Notes under the pieces: generated by a model
The model's database searches: none
The model's input: only the letters and a program-made list of their open reading frames with translations
Told to the model about the DNA's origin: nothing
Part shown: in pieces, positions 23,282-31,852 of the stretch
How positions within the stretch are numbered: the stretch's first letter is position 1
Layout of the letters: each line of letters opens with the position of its first letter
Assembly (NCBI GenBank): GCA_965263305.1
Contig: OZ253666.1
Span: 1,488,001 to 1,552,000, forward strand
DNA length: 64,000 nucleotides
Direction of reading: 5' to 3'
Origin: MED-G105 sp965263305
Lineage (GTDB): Bacteria; Pseudomonadota; Alphaproteobacteria; Caulobacterales; Parvularculaceae
Position numbers and translations under genes: made by a program

Positions 23282-26149
23282 ATGTCGTCAAGCGATTTCA
23301 AGGACCTGGATCATGCATTTCAAAAAGCGCTGGCGTTGGGCGAAGCAGAACGCGACGTCTTTCTCAAAGCGCTTGATCAGGACAATCCCGCGTTGGCGCG
23401 CCGATTGCGCCGACTTCTCGACGCAGATGCGAGCATTGATACGATCGCGGGGCCCATCGTTGAATCTGTCAAAAAGTTGTCCGACGACAATGACGATCCA
23501 TGGCTTGGCCGAACCGTGGGGGATTGGCGCATTACCGACCGTCTCGGCGCAGGCGGTATGGGCGCGGTCTTCCTGGCTGAACGGGCGGATGATCAGTATG
23601 CGCAGACAGTCGCCGTGAAAATCATGGGCGCGCAATTGCTGGATCAGAACGCCGCAGCGCGCTTTAGAACGGAACGCCAAATTCTCGCAAACCTCAATCA
23701 TCCGAATATCGCCAGATTGGTTGATGGCGGATCGACGGAAGAAAGCTTGCCTTATCTCGTCATGGAATATGTCGATGGCGATCGTATCGATGATTATTGC
23801 GATGGTAAGAATCTTTCCGTTGAGGCGCGCCTTTCACTGTTCTCGAAACTCTGTCTGGCGGTGGATTACGCGCATCGCAATCTTGTGGTGCACCGTGACC
23901 TGAAACCCAGCAATATGCTGGTGACAGAAGACGGCGAACCCAAACTACTCGATTTCGGTATCGCAAAACTTCTGGAAACTGATGATTATGAATTAACTAT
24001 GGCTCAGACCGGGCAAGGCGGACGCGTCATGACGCCGGAATATGCTAGCCCGGAACAAGTGCGCGGCGAACCAGTATCTGTCGCGACGGATGTTTATGCG
24101 CTGGGCGTTTTGTTATTTCGTCTGTTGACAGGGCGCTCGCCTTATGGACCTTCAGCGACGACGCCTCGTGAAATTGAAAGCGCCATTCTTGAAGTTGGCC
24201 CCAAGAAACCAAGTGCAAGCATCACGGAGCATTCTAGCGCCGATGGCGCGATGTTGACAGCGGGCGAATTGAGCGAAAAACGCGCCGTTTCAGTGGATCG
24301 ATTACGCAAAACCCTGAGCGGTGATCTTGATACCATCATTCTAAAATGCCTTCAGAAAGAGCAAGAGCGTCGATACGCAACGGCGCGCGACTTAGCGACG
24401 GATATTGGATGCTATCTTGAGAACCGTCCGATCCACGCTCGCGCAGATAGCTGGCGCTACAAAGCAAAGAAATTCGCTATACGTAACGTTAAGCCGTTGT
24501 CGATTACGGGTGTTGTTTTGGCAAGCGCCATCGGACTGATCAGCTACTACACGCTCCAACTGGCGAGCGAACGCGATCGCGCGACTCTTGCGGCGGCGGA
24601 GTCTAAGCAAGTCAGCGATTTCTTGACTGATCTGTTCGCCAGTTCCTCGCCGCATACCGCCAAAGGCGAGGAAATCACAGCGCTTGACCTATTGGAAACC
24701 GGTAGCCAGCAGATCAATGCGCTGGATGATCAACCGCGATTGCAAGCGGCGCTCAGTCGCATCATGGCCGGCAGTTTCACGGCGATTGGCGAAACAGAGC
24801 GGTCGATACCGATGCTGCAAAAGGCGATCGACGTACAGGAAGTCATGGAGCCGCGCGACGAAATTGCGATCGCCTACGCGTTGCATGATCTGGCTGAAGC
24901 ACTGCGACAACGTGGGCAATTGGCCGATGCGGAAGCCAAGATGCGCAAGGCTTTGGCTTATCGTATCGCGAACTTTGGCCCTGACCACGGCCTGGTTGGT
25001 TATACCCACGCAAGGCTTGGCGTGATTTTGCAAGACGATCGGCGATCTGAGGAAGCGTTGGCTCTGCAACGTCAGGGCCTGGACATCATGATCGGCTTTG
25101 GGCACGGCGAGAATTTTGCGGCCGTTGATATTCGCGGCAATATGGGCAACGCCCTTGCGTCGTTGGGGCGTTACGAAGAGGCCGAAGCGCTGCTTCGTAA
25201 AACTGTGGCGATGTCCGAAAAAGTTGAAGGATTGATGGCGCCGCGCACTGTTATTCGGCGCAACAATGTTGGCCGGGTGCTCAATGTTCTGGGCGATTAT
25301 CAGGAGGCGGCCGATATCTTTGCGGACGGCATTGAGCGCGGCGCCAGCATCTGGCCTGAGAACTATTATATCATCGATTCAATGCTGTACTCGCGGGGAG
25401 CAGCGTTGCGCGGGTTAGGGCGTCTCGCTGAGTCACTCGATCACTATGAGAGAGCATCCGAAATGGTGCGGCTGCGTCTGGGCGAGGGTCATCTTAACAA
25501 TGCGAGCCGAAGGCGCGGTCTTGGAGCCGCCCTGCAGGCGTTAGGCCACTATGATGAAGCGGAAAAACACCTCGAATATGCCTTGCAGATCGCTAAAGAC
25601 AAAGAGAACGCCTATCAGGTAGCCTTGTCGCGCCTAGCCTTGGTGTCGCTTTACGTTGAGCTGGGACGGGGCGCGGCGGCTGAGGCAATAGTTCGCAAAG
25701 CTCTGGGTGGAGAGAACGGCCTGAATGTCTACCATCAAAATCGTGCGCAACGACTTCTCGGTCAGGCGCTCAGTCTACAGAAAAGGTTTACGGAAGCTGA
25801 GCCTTTACTGTTAGAAGCGTTGGCCGACAAAGAGAGGGCGACGGGTTTTCGACCGACTTCTCTCTTAGAGGAGCTTGCTGCAGTTGCGGCGCACTACCGA
25901 CGCTCTGGCGACTTGGAAGCATCCAGACGCTACGGCCAGCGAATTCATAATATTACGAATTCGGATGCTATGCTCAGTTGGTATGGTGCTTTGGCTTTAC
26001 GTGAGTACGCGCTGACGCTAAGGGCGATCGGTGATCCAGCCTCTGAACAGGTAACCGCGCGAATAGAAGAAACGCTTCTTAAGTCTCTCGACAGCCAGGA
26101 CCATCGAATTAAAGAGCTGCGCTCATTGCAAACGCACCCCACACCATAA
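23282..26149 (+). CDS. membrane serine/threonine protein kinase with TPR sensor
   Basis: A 955-residue PknB-type kinase. Kinase domain about 83-375: glycine loop LGAGGMGAVF, Lys113 in VAVKIM, HRDLKPSN (Asp206), DFGIAK (224-229), activation-segment end PEYASPEQVRG. A membrane helix follows (about 405-425, ITGVVLASAIGLISYYTL). The rest is TPR repeats, such as RGQLADAEAKMRKALAYR and LGRYEEAEALLRKTVA. The ATG at 23282 has AAGGAA 8-13 nt upstream and replaces a longer frame from 23249. Paired with the ECF sigma factor upstream, it probably phosphorylates that factor or an associated protein in response to an envelope signal received through the TPR part. Confidence 0.93.
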   Translation: MSSSDFKDLDHAFQKALALGEAERDVFLKALDQDNPALARRLRRLLDADASIDTIAGPIVESVKKLSDDNDDPWLGRTVGDWRITDRLGAGGMGAVFLAERADDQYAQTVAVKIMGAQLLDQNAAARFRTERQILANLNHPNIARLVDGGSTEESLPYLVMEYVDGDRIDDYCDGKNLSVEARLSLFSKLCLAVDYAHRNLVVHRDLKPSNMLVTEDGEPKLLDFGIAKLLETDDYELTMAQTGQGGRVMTPEYASPEQVRGEPVSVATDVYALGVLLFRLLTGRSPYGPSATTPREIESAILEVGPKKPSASITEHSSADGAMLTAGELSEKRAVSVDRLRKTLSGDLDTIILKCLQKEQERRYATARDLATDIGCYLENRPIHARADSWRYKAKKFAIRNVKPLSITGVVLASAIGLISYYTLQLASERDRATLAAAESKQVSDFLTDLFASSSPHTAKGEEITALDLLETGSQQINALDDQPRLQAALSRIMAGSFTAIGETERSIPMLQKAIDVQEVMEPRDEIAIAYALHDLAEALRQRGQLADAEAKMRKALAYRIANFGPDHGLVGYTHARLGVILQDDRRSEEALALQRQGLDIMIGFGHGENFAAVDIRGNMGNALASLGRYEEAEALLRKTVAMSEKVEGLMAPRTVIRRNNVGRVLNVLGDYQEAADIFADGIERGASIWPENYYIIDSMLYSRGAALRGLGRLAESLDHYERASEMVRLRLGEGHLNNASRRRGLGAALQALGHYDEAEKHLEYALQIAKDKENAYQVALSRLALVSLYVELGRGAAAEAIVRKALGGENGLNVYHQNRAQRLLGQALSLQKRFTEAEPLLLEALADKERATGFRPTSLLEELAAVAAHYRRSGDLEASRRYGQRIHNITNSDAMLSWYGALALREYALTLRAIGDPASEQVTARIEETLLKSLDSQDHRIKELRSLQTHPTP

Positions 26150-26273
26150 CCCTGCAATTTTTGGGTAAATTATTTCAATCCGGGTGTGATCGAAATCATG
26201 AAGAATTGCTGCTTCTGGAAATGAGCGCATGAAGGCGTCCGATTGGGCGTAGCAGCAAACAGGAGAGCACAAC

Positions 26274-26858
26274 ATGACAAAATCACTCAACCAAAATAAG
26301 TTCACAGGCTTTGCGGCATTCTTCAGTTCAGTGATAGTGGTTACAGCAGCGCAAGCGCAAGAAAGTGGCCTTTATGCAAATATCGGTGCTGGTTTCGCTA
26401 CCTCGAACGTTGATGAAATCGAACCTGCTGAAACGCAAGCTGGTTTGATCGTCGTCCGCGGCGGCTACAATCTCAATAGATATATCGGACTTGAAGCTGA
26501 AGGCAGTTTCACTGTCTTGTCCCCCGGCCTCGATGATGATGGAGTAATAGGGGCGTCAGGTGCGCTGAACTTAAGCCGGAGTTTTGCCGGCTATCTGACC
26601 GCTCGATACCCAGTCACTAACAGTATCTCGGTTTTCTTGAGGGGCGGTTACCATCGAACTCGACTGAGACTACGTTCCGTGGGACTTGACCAGTCTGCAA
26701 GTTTCGATAACGCGGCGTTCGGTGGCGGTGCTACTTATCATTGGGGACGCAGTGGCGTCAGAGTCGATTATACCGTTTTGAATTTGTCGCGCATCAATCA
26801 GACAGCGGAAGGCATCGATCAACGCGTCATAGGCGTTTCATTTGTTCGCAATTTTTAA
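26274..26858 (+). CDS. outer-membrane beta-barrel protein
   Basis: A 194-residue protein with a signal peptide ending AAQAQ (cleavage near residue 28). Then come alternating amphipathic strands (GLYANIGAGFATS, LIVVRGGYNLNRYIGLEAEG, FAGYLTARYPV, ISVFLRGGYHRTRLRL) and a C-terminal strand ending in Phe (VIGVSFVRNF), the classical barrel-assembly signature. The length fits an eight-stranded OmpA/OmpW/Opa-like barrel without a periplasmic domain. A good ribosome site (CAGGAGAG) precedes the start. It follows the kinase on the same strand by 124 bp and could be a target of the sigma/kinase pair. Confidence 0.85.
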   Translation: MTKSLNQNKFTGFAAFFSSVIVVTAAQAQESGLYANIGAGFATSNVDEIEPAETQAGLIVVRGGYNLNRYIGLEAEGSFTVLSPGLDDDGVIGASGALNLSRSFAGYLTARYPVTNSISVFLRGGYHRTRLRLRSVGLDQSASFDNAAFGGGATYHWGRSGVRVDYTVLNLSRINQTAEGIDQRVIGVSFVRNF

Positions 26859-26980
26859 GTGCAACATAAATTCGAAGCTATTTTCGCTCAACTGAACGCC
26901 TTTCGTAAGGTTAGTTGAACTAAAAAGATCTGACCGATAACGTGCGTCGATGCGCCTTAAAAAAATAGGAGGCGAGTATC

Positions 26981-27586
26981 TTGGTAACCAATCAAATTGA
27001 TAAGAAAATTCCTTGGAACAAAGGCAAGCTTGTAGGACAAAAAGCGCCGTTTAAGCCACCAGAAGTTTGGGCAATTCGCGTACGTCTTCAGCTGGCGGAA
27101 AATAAACGGGACCTGGCGGTAGATAGTAAGCTGCGGGGGTGCGACCTATTACGAATACGTGTTTCGGACTTGCAGATAGGCGGCGAAATCCAGCGACGCG
27201 CTAAAATTATACAGAGCAAAACTGGTAATCCGGTACAATTTGAAGTCACCAAGTGTTCACGCGATGCAGTATATGATTGGATTTGTTCGAAATGGCTTCA
27301 ACCGCACGACTGGCTTTTCCCGAGCCGTAAGAATCCAAACAAGCACTTGACCACAAGGCAATATGCACGGTTGGTTGACCATTGGATATCTTCAATAGAC
27401 TTGCCGCGCTCATCTTATGCAACTCATTCCATGAGGCGGACTAAGGCGACTTTAATCTATCGTAAAAGCGGAAACCTCAGGGCAGTTCAACTTTTATTGG
27501 GGCACACCAAGATAGACAGCACAGTTCGATACCTAGGCGTAGAAGTTGAAGATGCACTGGCTCTTGCGGAAGGCATTGAACTTTAG
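26981..27586 (+). CDS. short tyrosine recombinase/integrase
   Basis: A 201-residue site-specific recombinase consisting almost only of the catalytic domain. All active-site residues are seen: Arg52 (KLRGCDLL), Lys80, His149 and Arg152 (THSMRRTKA), His175 (LLLGHTKI) and Tyr184 (TVRYLG). The usual N-terminal core-binding SAM-like domain is missing; the 30 residues before the domain are basic (KKIPWNKGKLVGQK). The start is TTG at 26981 with AGGAGG 7-12 nt upstream. AT-richer than its neighbours, with a terminator directly after it. No cargo genes, attachment sites or partner recombinases are seen beside it. Such solitary short integrases occur in multiple chromosomal copies in many proteobacteria. 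Confidence 0.85.
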   Translation: MVTNQIDKKIPWNKGKLVGQKAPFKPPEVWAIRVRLQLAENKRDLAVDSKLRGCDLLRIRVSDLQIGGEIQRRAKIIQSKTGNPVQFEVTKCSRDAVYDWICSKWLQPHDWLFPSRKNPNKHLTTRQYARLVDHWISSIDLPRSSYATHSMRRTKATLIYRKSGNLRAVQLLLGHTKIDSTVRYLGVEVEDALALAEGIEL

Positions 27587-27592
27587 GGCCCG

Positions 27593-27616
27593 AAAGCACG
27601 CAAATGATGTGCTTTT
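27593..27616 (+). terminator. terminator of the short integrase gene
   Basis: Arms AAAGCAC (27593-27599) and GTGCTTT (27609-27615) form a 7-bp stem, 6 bp after the integrase stop. A T-run (TTTT) is part of and follows the second arm. Confidence 0.6.
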
Positions 27617-27638
27617 ATCATAGCAATTTCACAGCGCT

Positions 27639-27660
27639 AATGTCCGCATTGAGGATCAAC
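27639..27660 (+). repeat. dispersed intergenic repeat, copy 2
   Basis: AATGTCCGCATTGAGGATCA matches the copy at 11387-11406 with two differences. It lies between the integrase terminator and the acylase gene. Confidence 0.45.
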
Positions 27661-27800
27661 CTACCGTTCAACTTATTTCCATTCACCTCACAGCCAATAG
27701 CAGTCCCTGGGCTGGTCCTTTCGCTGTTCCGTGATAGCGTGGCGGTAAAATCAACGCGGGCGTCGCGCCGACGAAACTCGCCTCATCCCGGGGAAACGCT

Positions 27801-29978
27801 ATGGGTCTTATTCGCATTATTTCGCTCGCCATTTTTGCGGCGCTTTTCGGCGTCGCTGTTTGGTTATGGGACCCCTTGGCGAAACCGCCATCGGCCGAGG
27901 CGCTCAGCGACATGGCGGCGAATTATGACGTGGAGATCATCCGGGATGATTGGGGCGTGCCCCATATTTATGGCGCCCATGACAATGACGTCGCCTTTGG
28001 CCTCGCCTACGCCAATGCGGAGGATGATTTCGACGAAATCCAGGCCTCCATCGCGGTGACGAGGGGCGTTCTCGGGCGATACCAAGGCGCGGACGCGGCG
28101 AAGACCGATTACATCGTCAGCCTGTTCCAGGTTCATGAAACCGTTGAAGCGCGCTATGCGGATGATATCCCTGACGAAGTGAAGGAGTATGCCCGCGCCT
28201 ATGTGGCGGGGCTTAATCTTTATGCGGCGGAAAACCGGGATAAGGTCTGGCCGGGCCTTGCCCCGTTTCGGGAAAAAGACATTTATGCGGCGTTCATTTT
28301 CAGAACGCCCTTCTTTTATGGGTTTGACAAGACCTTGCTCGATCTTCTCGATGACGAGCGGGAAAAGGCTGTTGCGCTTGACCCATCGGCGGGCGCCCAA
28401 AGCTGGCATGTGACGGATAACCCCGGCGCGGCGCGCGGCTCCAACGCATTCGCCGTCGCGCCCCACCGGTCCGGGGATGGCGCGACAAGGCTCTTGTTGA
28501 ATTCCCACCAACCGATGCAAGGGCCCGTCACCTGGTGGGAGGCCCATCTTGTCAGCGAGACCGGGCTCGACATTACGGGCGGGCTATTCGCCGGGACGCC
28601 CGTCGTGCTCCACGGGTTTAACAAGCATCTCGGCTGGGCGGCGACGGTGAATTCGCCGGACCTCGCCGATGTGTACGCCCTGACCCTGAACCCCGAAAAC
28701 CCGGATCAATATCGTCTGGATGGCGAATGGCTCGATTTTGAAAAATCGACCGCCAACCTCAAAGTGCGGCTGTTCGGCCCGTTCGCCCTGAAGGTAAAAC
28801 GGGAGGTTCTTCGATCCGTCCACGGGCCCGTTCTGAAAACGAAAACGGGCGCCTATGCCTTGCGGTACGCCGGCATGGGCGAAATCCGCCAGATGGAACA
28901 GTACTACCGCATGAACCGTGCGACGACCCGGGAAGAGTTTCTTGACAGCATGGCGATGAACGCCCTGCCCAATATCAATTATATCTATGCGGATAAAGAA
29001 GGAAAAATCATGTTCCTTCATAATGGGCAATATCCCGCCCGCCCGGCGGATAAAGACAATTGGGATTGGAGCGGCGATTTGCCGGGGGATCGATCCGACC
29101 TTATTTGGGACGGTTACAGACCGTTCAGCGAGGCCCCCATTCTAAAGGACCCGGCTTCCGGGTTCATCTATAACGCCAACAACACGCCTTATGCCGCCAC
29201 CGACGGCGATGATAATTTAAAGCCGGAGGACTTTCCCGCCTCCATGGGTCTACAGACGGATTACACCTCCCGGGCCATGCGCATTCTGGAGTTACTGCCC
29301 GACTATCCGGTCATGGATAAAGAGGCGCTCCTCGCCATTAAATTTGACGACGCCTACGCCCAAGGCTCAAAGGCGGCAAAACTCGTGAAAACCGTGCTCG
29401 CCATGGATTGGTCAGAAGACCCCCAGCTGGCGGCGGCCGCTGACCATCTGCGCCAATGGGACCTTCGAACCAATATCGAGAACCGCCACGCGGCGCTTGG
29501 GGTTCTGACCACCATCCTTGAAGTCACCGAGAAGTATACCGGCCTGCCTGCGCCTGCGCCGGAGGACGCCTTTCGCAACGCCGTTGAGTATCTTATGACC
29601 CATCACGACCGGATCGACCCGCCCTGGGGGGAGGTGAACCGCCTCACCCATGGCGAGGTGGACGTGCCTGTCGATGGCGCGCCGGATGTTCTGCGGGCGA
29701 TCTATCCCGCCGGTATCGGCGAGGACGGCGCCTTGCGCGCTTCAGCCGGTGACACCTGGATTGGCCTCGTGGAATGGGACGCCAATGGTCAACAATCCGC
29801 GGAGGTTATCCACCAATTCGGCACAGCCACCGCTGACGAGAATTCTCCACATTATGCGGATCAAGCGGTGTTATTTGCTGAAAAGAAATGGCGCAAAGCG
29901 AACCTGACTCGCGCCGACGTGGAAGCAGCGGCCGCGTGTATTTACCGGCCCGGCAGGGTTGCTCGGGATGGATGCTGA
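27801..29978 (+). CDS. penicillin acylase family amidohydrolase (Ntn hydrolase)
   Basis: A 725-residue exported enzyme, made as a precursor that cleaves itself into two chains. It has an N-terminal membrane or signal helix (residues 3-23), the alpha-chain start VEIIRDDWGVPHIYG, and the processing site ARG-SNAFAV, which makes Ser214 the N-terminal nucleophile of the beta chain. Further family marks are LNSHQPMQGPVTWWE, NYIYADKEGKIMFLHNG and GDTWIGLVEW. Substrates in this family are amides with acyl side chains, including penicillins and N-acyl-homoserine lactones; which one applies here cannot be told. The C-terminus has two Cys (ACIYRPGRVARDGC) that may pair. Confidence 0.9.
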   Translation: MGLIRIISLAIFAALFGVAVWLWDPLAKPPSAEALSDMAANYDVEIIRDDWGVPHIYGAHDNDVAFGLAYANAEDDFDEIQASIAVTRGVLGRYQGADAAKTDYIVSLFQVHETVEARYADDIPDEVKEYARAYVAGLNLYAAENRDKVWPGLAPFREKDIYAAFIFRTPFFYGFDKTLLDLLDDEREKAVALDPSAGAQSWHVTDNPGAARGSNAFAVAPHRSGDGATRLLLNSHQPMQGPVTWWEAHLVSETGLDITGGLFAGTPVVLHGFNKHLGWAATVNSPDLADVYALTLNPENPDQYRLDGEWLDFEKSTANLKVRLFGPFALKVKREVLRSVHGPVLKTKTGAYALRYAGMGEIRQMEQYYRMNRATTREEFLDSMAMNALPNINYIYADKEGKIMFLHNGQYPARPADKDNWDWSGDLPGDRSDLIWDGYRPFSEAPILKDPASGFIYNANNTPYAATDGDDNLKPEDFPASMGLQTDYTSRAMRILELLPDYPVMDKEALLAIKFDDAYAQGSKAAKLVKTVLAMDWSEDPQLAAAADHLRQWDLRTNIENRHAALGVLTTILEVTEKYTGLPAPAPEDAFRNAVEYLMTHHDRIDPPWGEVNRLTHGEVDVPVDGAPDVLRAIYPAGIGEDGALRASAGDTWIGLVEWDANGQQSAEVIHQFGTATADENSPHYADQAVLFAEKKWRKANLTRADVEAAAACIYRPGRVARDGC

Positions 29979-30003
29979 GGCGGGCGCGTCGCGTTTCGAA
30001 CGC

Positions 30004-30966
30004 CTACTCCCCAAACCACTCGATCATCGCCGTCGCGGTCTCTTGAGGTTTTTCCTGCAGTGACCAATGGCTGACGCCCTGCCAGACAGTGACGTTGTCG
30101 TCACCCAAATAACGACGCGCCGGCGCTTCTGCTTCCTTGGGAACGAACGCTTCTTCACTGGCGAGGATTAGGCGGGCAGGCACATCCGGCCCCTGACGAG
30201 GGGCGGGACCGTCCAAGCCATCGGCTCGGTAAAACCCGAGCATGGTCGAGATCGCGTTGTCGCGCGCCCATGCCGCCTTGTAGATGGTAACGTCTTGATC
30301 GGAGAACGCGCCGGGGGCGCTGCCCTCCTTCAGCTGTTTCCCAAGCACATGGTATCCGCCCGAGCGCAGGGCGAGCTCCGGTAGGAACGGTGTACGGAAG
30401 AACGCCCGATACCAGCTGACGCTTTTCGCACCCGCCTCATAGGCCTCCTCCAAAGCGCCAAAAGGGGCGATGTTAAAGACCATGACTTTGTTGAGCCGCT
30501 CTGGGTGGTCGTAGGCGAGGGTCCACGTTACAGCGGCGCCGACATCATGGCCCGCAACATTCGCTTTCGCCCAGCCCTGACCATCCATCAGCGCAATGAT
30601 ATCAGCGGCATAGGTCTCTAAGCGATAAGCATCACGCCCGGTTGGCTTGTCTGAGCGATTGTAGCCGCGCAAATCCGGGGCGGCGACGCGGTATCCGGCA
30701 TTGGCCAGCGCCGCGATCTGCTTGCGCCATGAATACCAAAACTCCGGGAACCCATGGATTAAAATGACCGGCGGCCCATCCTTGGGGCCCGCGAACACCA
30801 CGTGAAGCTCAATCCCCTCTGCGCCTTCGACCAGCACGGATTCATAAGCGACACCAGTCTCGGCCGTTGCAACAGCAAGCTCATCGACAAGGGCCCGGTC
30901 GCCCGATGACCAGCCAAACCAAATGAGGGCGATCAGAATACCCCAAAACACCAGCAGTTTGCGCAC
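30004..30966 (-). CDS. alpha/beta hydrolase, epoxide-hydrolase type
   Basis: A 320-residue enzyme with an N-terminal membrane anchor or signal (LLVFWGILIALIWFGW). The oxyanion motif is ILIHGFPEFWYSW. The nucleophile is Asp, in VAGHDVGAAVTW (GHDxG, not GHSxG), which points to epoxide hydrolases or haloalkane dehalogenases rather than esterases. The catalytic His is in GVSHWSLQEKP, and the cap region (YRAFFRTPFLPELAL) also fits epoxide hydrolase. It converts an epoxide to a diol, probably in the periplasm or at the membrane. It is convergent with the acylase and divergent from dut. Confidence 0.87.
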   Translation of the reverse strand: MRKLLVFWGILIALIWFGWSSGDRALVDELAVATAETGVAYESVLVEGAEGIELHVVFAGPKDGPPVILIHGFPEFWYSWRKQIAALANAGYRVAAPDLRGYNRSDKPTGRDAYRLETYAADIIALMDGQGWAKANVAGHDVGAAVTWTLAYDHPERLNKVMVFNIAPFGALEEAYEAGAKSVSWYRAFFRTPFLPELALRSGGYHVLGKQLKEGSAPGAFSDQDVTIYKAAWARDNAISTMLGFYRADGLDGPAPRQGPDVPARLILASEEAFVPKEAEAPARRYLGDDNVTVWQGVSHWSLQEKPQETATAMIEWFGE

Positions 30967-31042
30967 AAGCCTCTCCTCACAACAGGCGACAAGCCATATT
31001 GATCACGCTACTATGTCAGTTCTTAGAAGGAAACTATGCCCT

Positions 31043-31540
31043 ATGTCCGCTGAAATCGCCGTTGGATCTACTGAATTGCGCGAGACGCCTCGCCCCGTCG
31101 TCAAAATTATGCGTCTTCCCAACGGTGCTGGACTGGATCTGCCGGCCTATCAGACGGCGCTTGCGGCGGGCTGCGATGTCCGCGCCGCCATCGACCCCAA
31201 CGCCCCGATCACGCTAACACCAGGCGAGCGCTACATGGTCCCGACGGGGATCGCCATCGCCCTGCCCCCCGGCTGGGAAGCGCAGATGCGTCCGCGCTCT
31301 GGCCTTGCGGCGAAACACGGCGTTTCTTGTGTGAACGCCCCCGGCACCATTGATGCTGATTATCGCGGCGAGCTGAAAGTAATTTTGATTAATCATGGGA
31401 CCGATGATTTTATCATCAACCGCGGTGATCGGATCGGCCAAATGGTAGTCGCGCCGGTCTATCAGGCGGTCTTTGAAGAAGTCAGCGAGCTCGACGATAC
31501 CGATCGCGGGGCCGGCGGGTTTGGCTCAACCGGCGTTTAG
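31043..31540 (+). CDS. dut: deoxyuridine 5'-triphosphate nucleotidohydrolase
   Basis: Hydrolyses dUTP to dUMP and pyrophosphate, keeping uracil out of DNA and feeding dTMP synthesis. All five trimeric dUTPase motifs are present: AAGCDVRA, MRPRSGLAAKHGV, NAPGTIDADYRGE, RGDRIGQMVV and the C-terminal P-loop-like arm RGAGGFGSTG. The ATG at 31043 gives 165 residues. The frame is open back to 30923, but the added part overlaps the epoxide hydrolase gene and is not conserved; an ATG at 31013 is the alternative. Confidence 0.95.
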   Translation: MSAEIAVGSTELRETPRPVVKIMRLPNGAGLDLPAYQTALAAGCDVRAAIDPNAPITLTPGERYMVPTGIAIALPPGWEAQMRPRSGLAAKHGVSCVNAPGTIDADYRGELKVILINHGTDDFIINRGDRIGQMVVAPVYQAVFEEVSELDDTDRGAGGFGSTGV

Positions 31541-31609
31541 GCCGCCATTGTCACTTGGAACGAGTGCGCCGGTCGCAAGTAAGAACCGCAATAAGAAAGG
31601 AATTGACCA

Positions 31610-31804
31610 TTGGATATTCTTATTGACATGTGGCCACTGGCGCTCAGGGACACTCTTATTGCTTTTGGCGTCATCAGCATTATCGCCGGCGTCCTCATTA
31701 GACGCGCCGGCGGGAACAGCCAGGGCCTCGGGGCGTCCATCGCGGTTATCGGCGTCATGATGGTTCTTTTGGCGCCCCTAGGCGTCTTCATGGGATGGTG
31801 GTGA
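31610..31804 (+). CDS. 64-residue two-helix membrane protein
   Basis: A small membrane protein starting with TTG at 31610 after a good ribosome site (AAAGGAA, 7 nt spacing). Two hydrophobic helices are clear (about residues 13-31 and 41-61), joined by a polar loop RRAGGNSQGLG. It lies between dut and moeB on the same strand (69 and 48 bp gaps), so it may be part of their transcript. Family not recognised. Confidence 0.65.
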   Translation: MDILIDMWPLALRDTLIAFGVISIIAGVLIRRAGGNSQGLGASIAVIGVMMVLLAPLGVFMGWW

Positions 31805-31852
31805 AGCTTTGCGCGTTCGTATCCATCGTCACCAATAACAACGTCTTAGGCC

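Noticed and set aside
26981..27616. Integron or prophage at the tyrosine recombinase
   Set aside because: No cassette-like repeats, no phage genes and no tRNA target are seen beside it.
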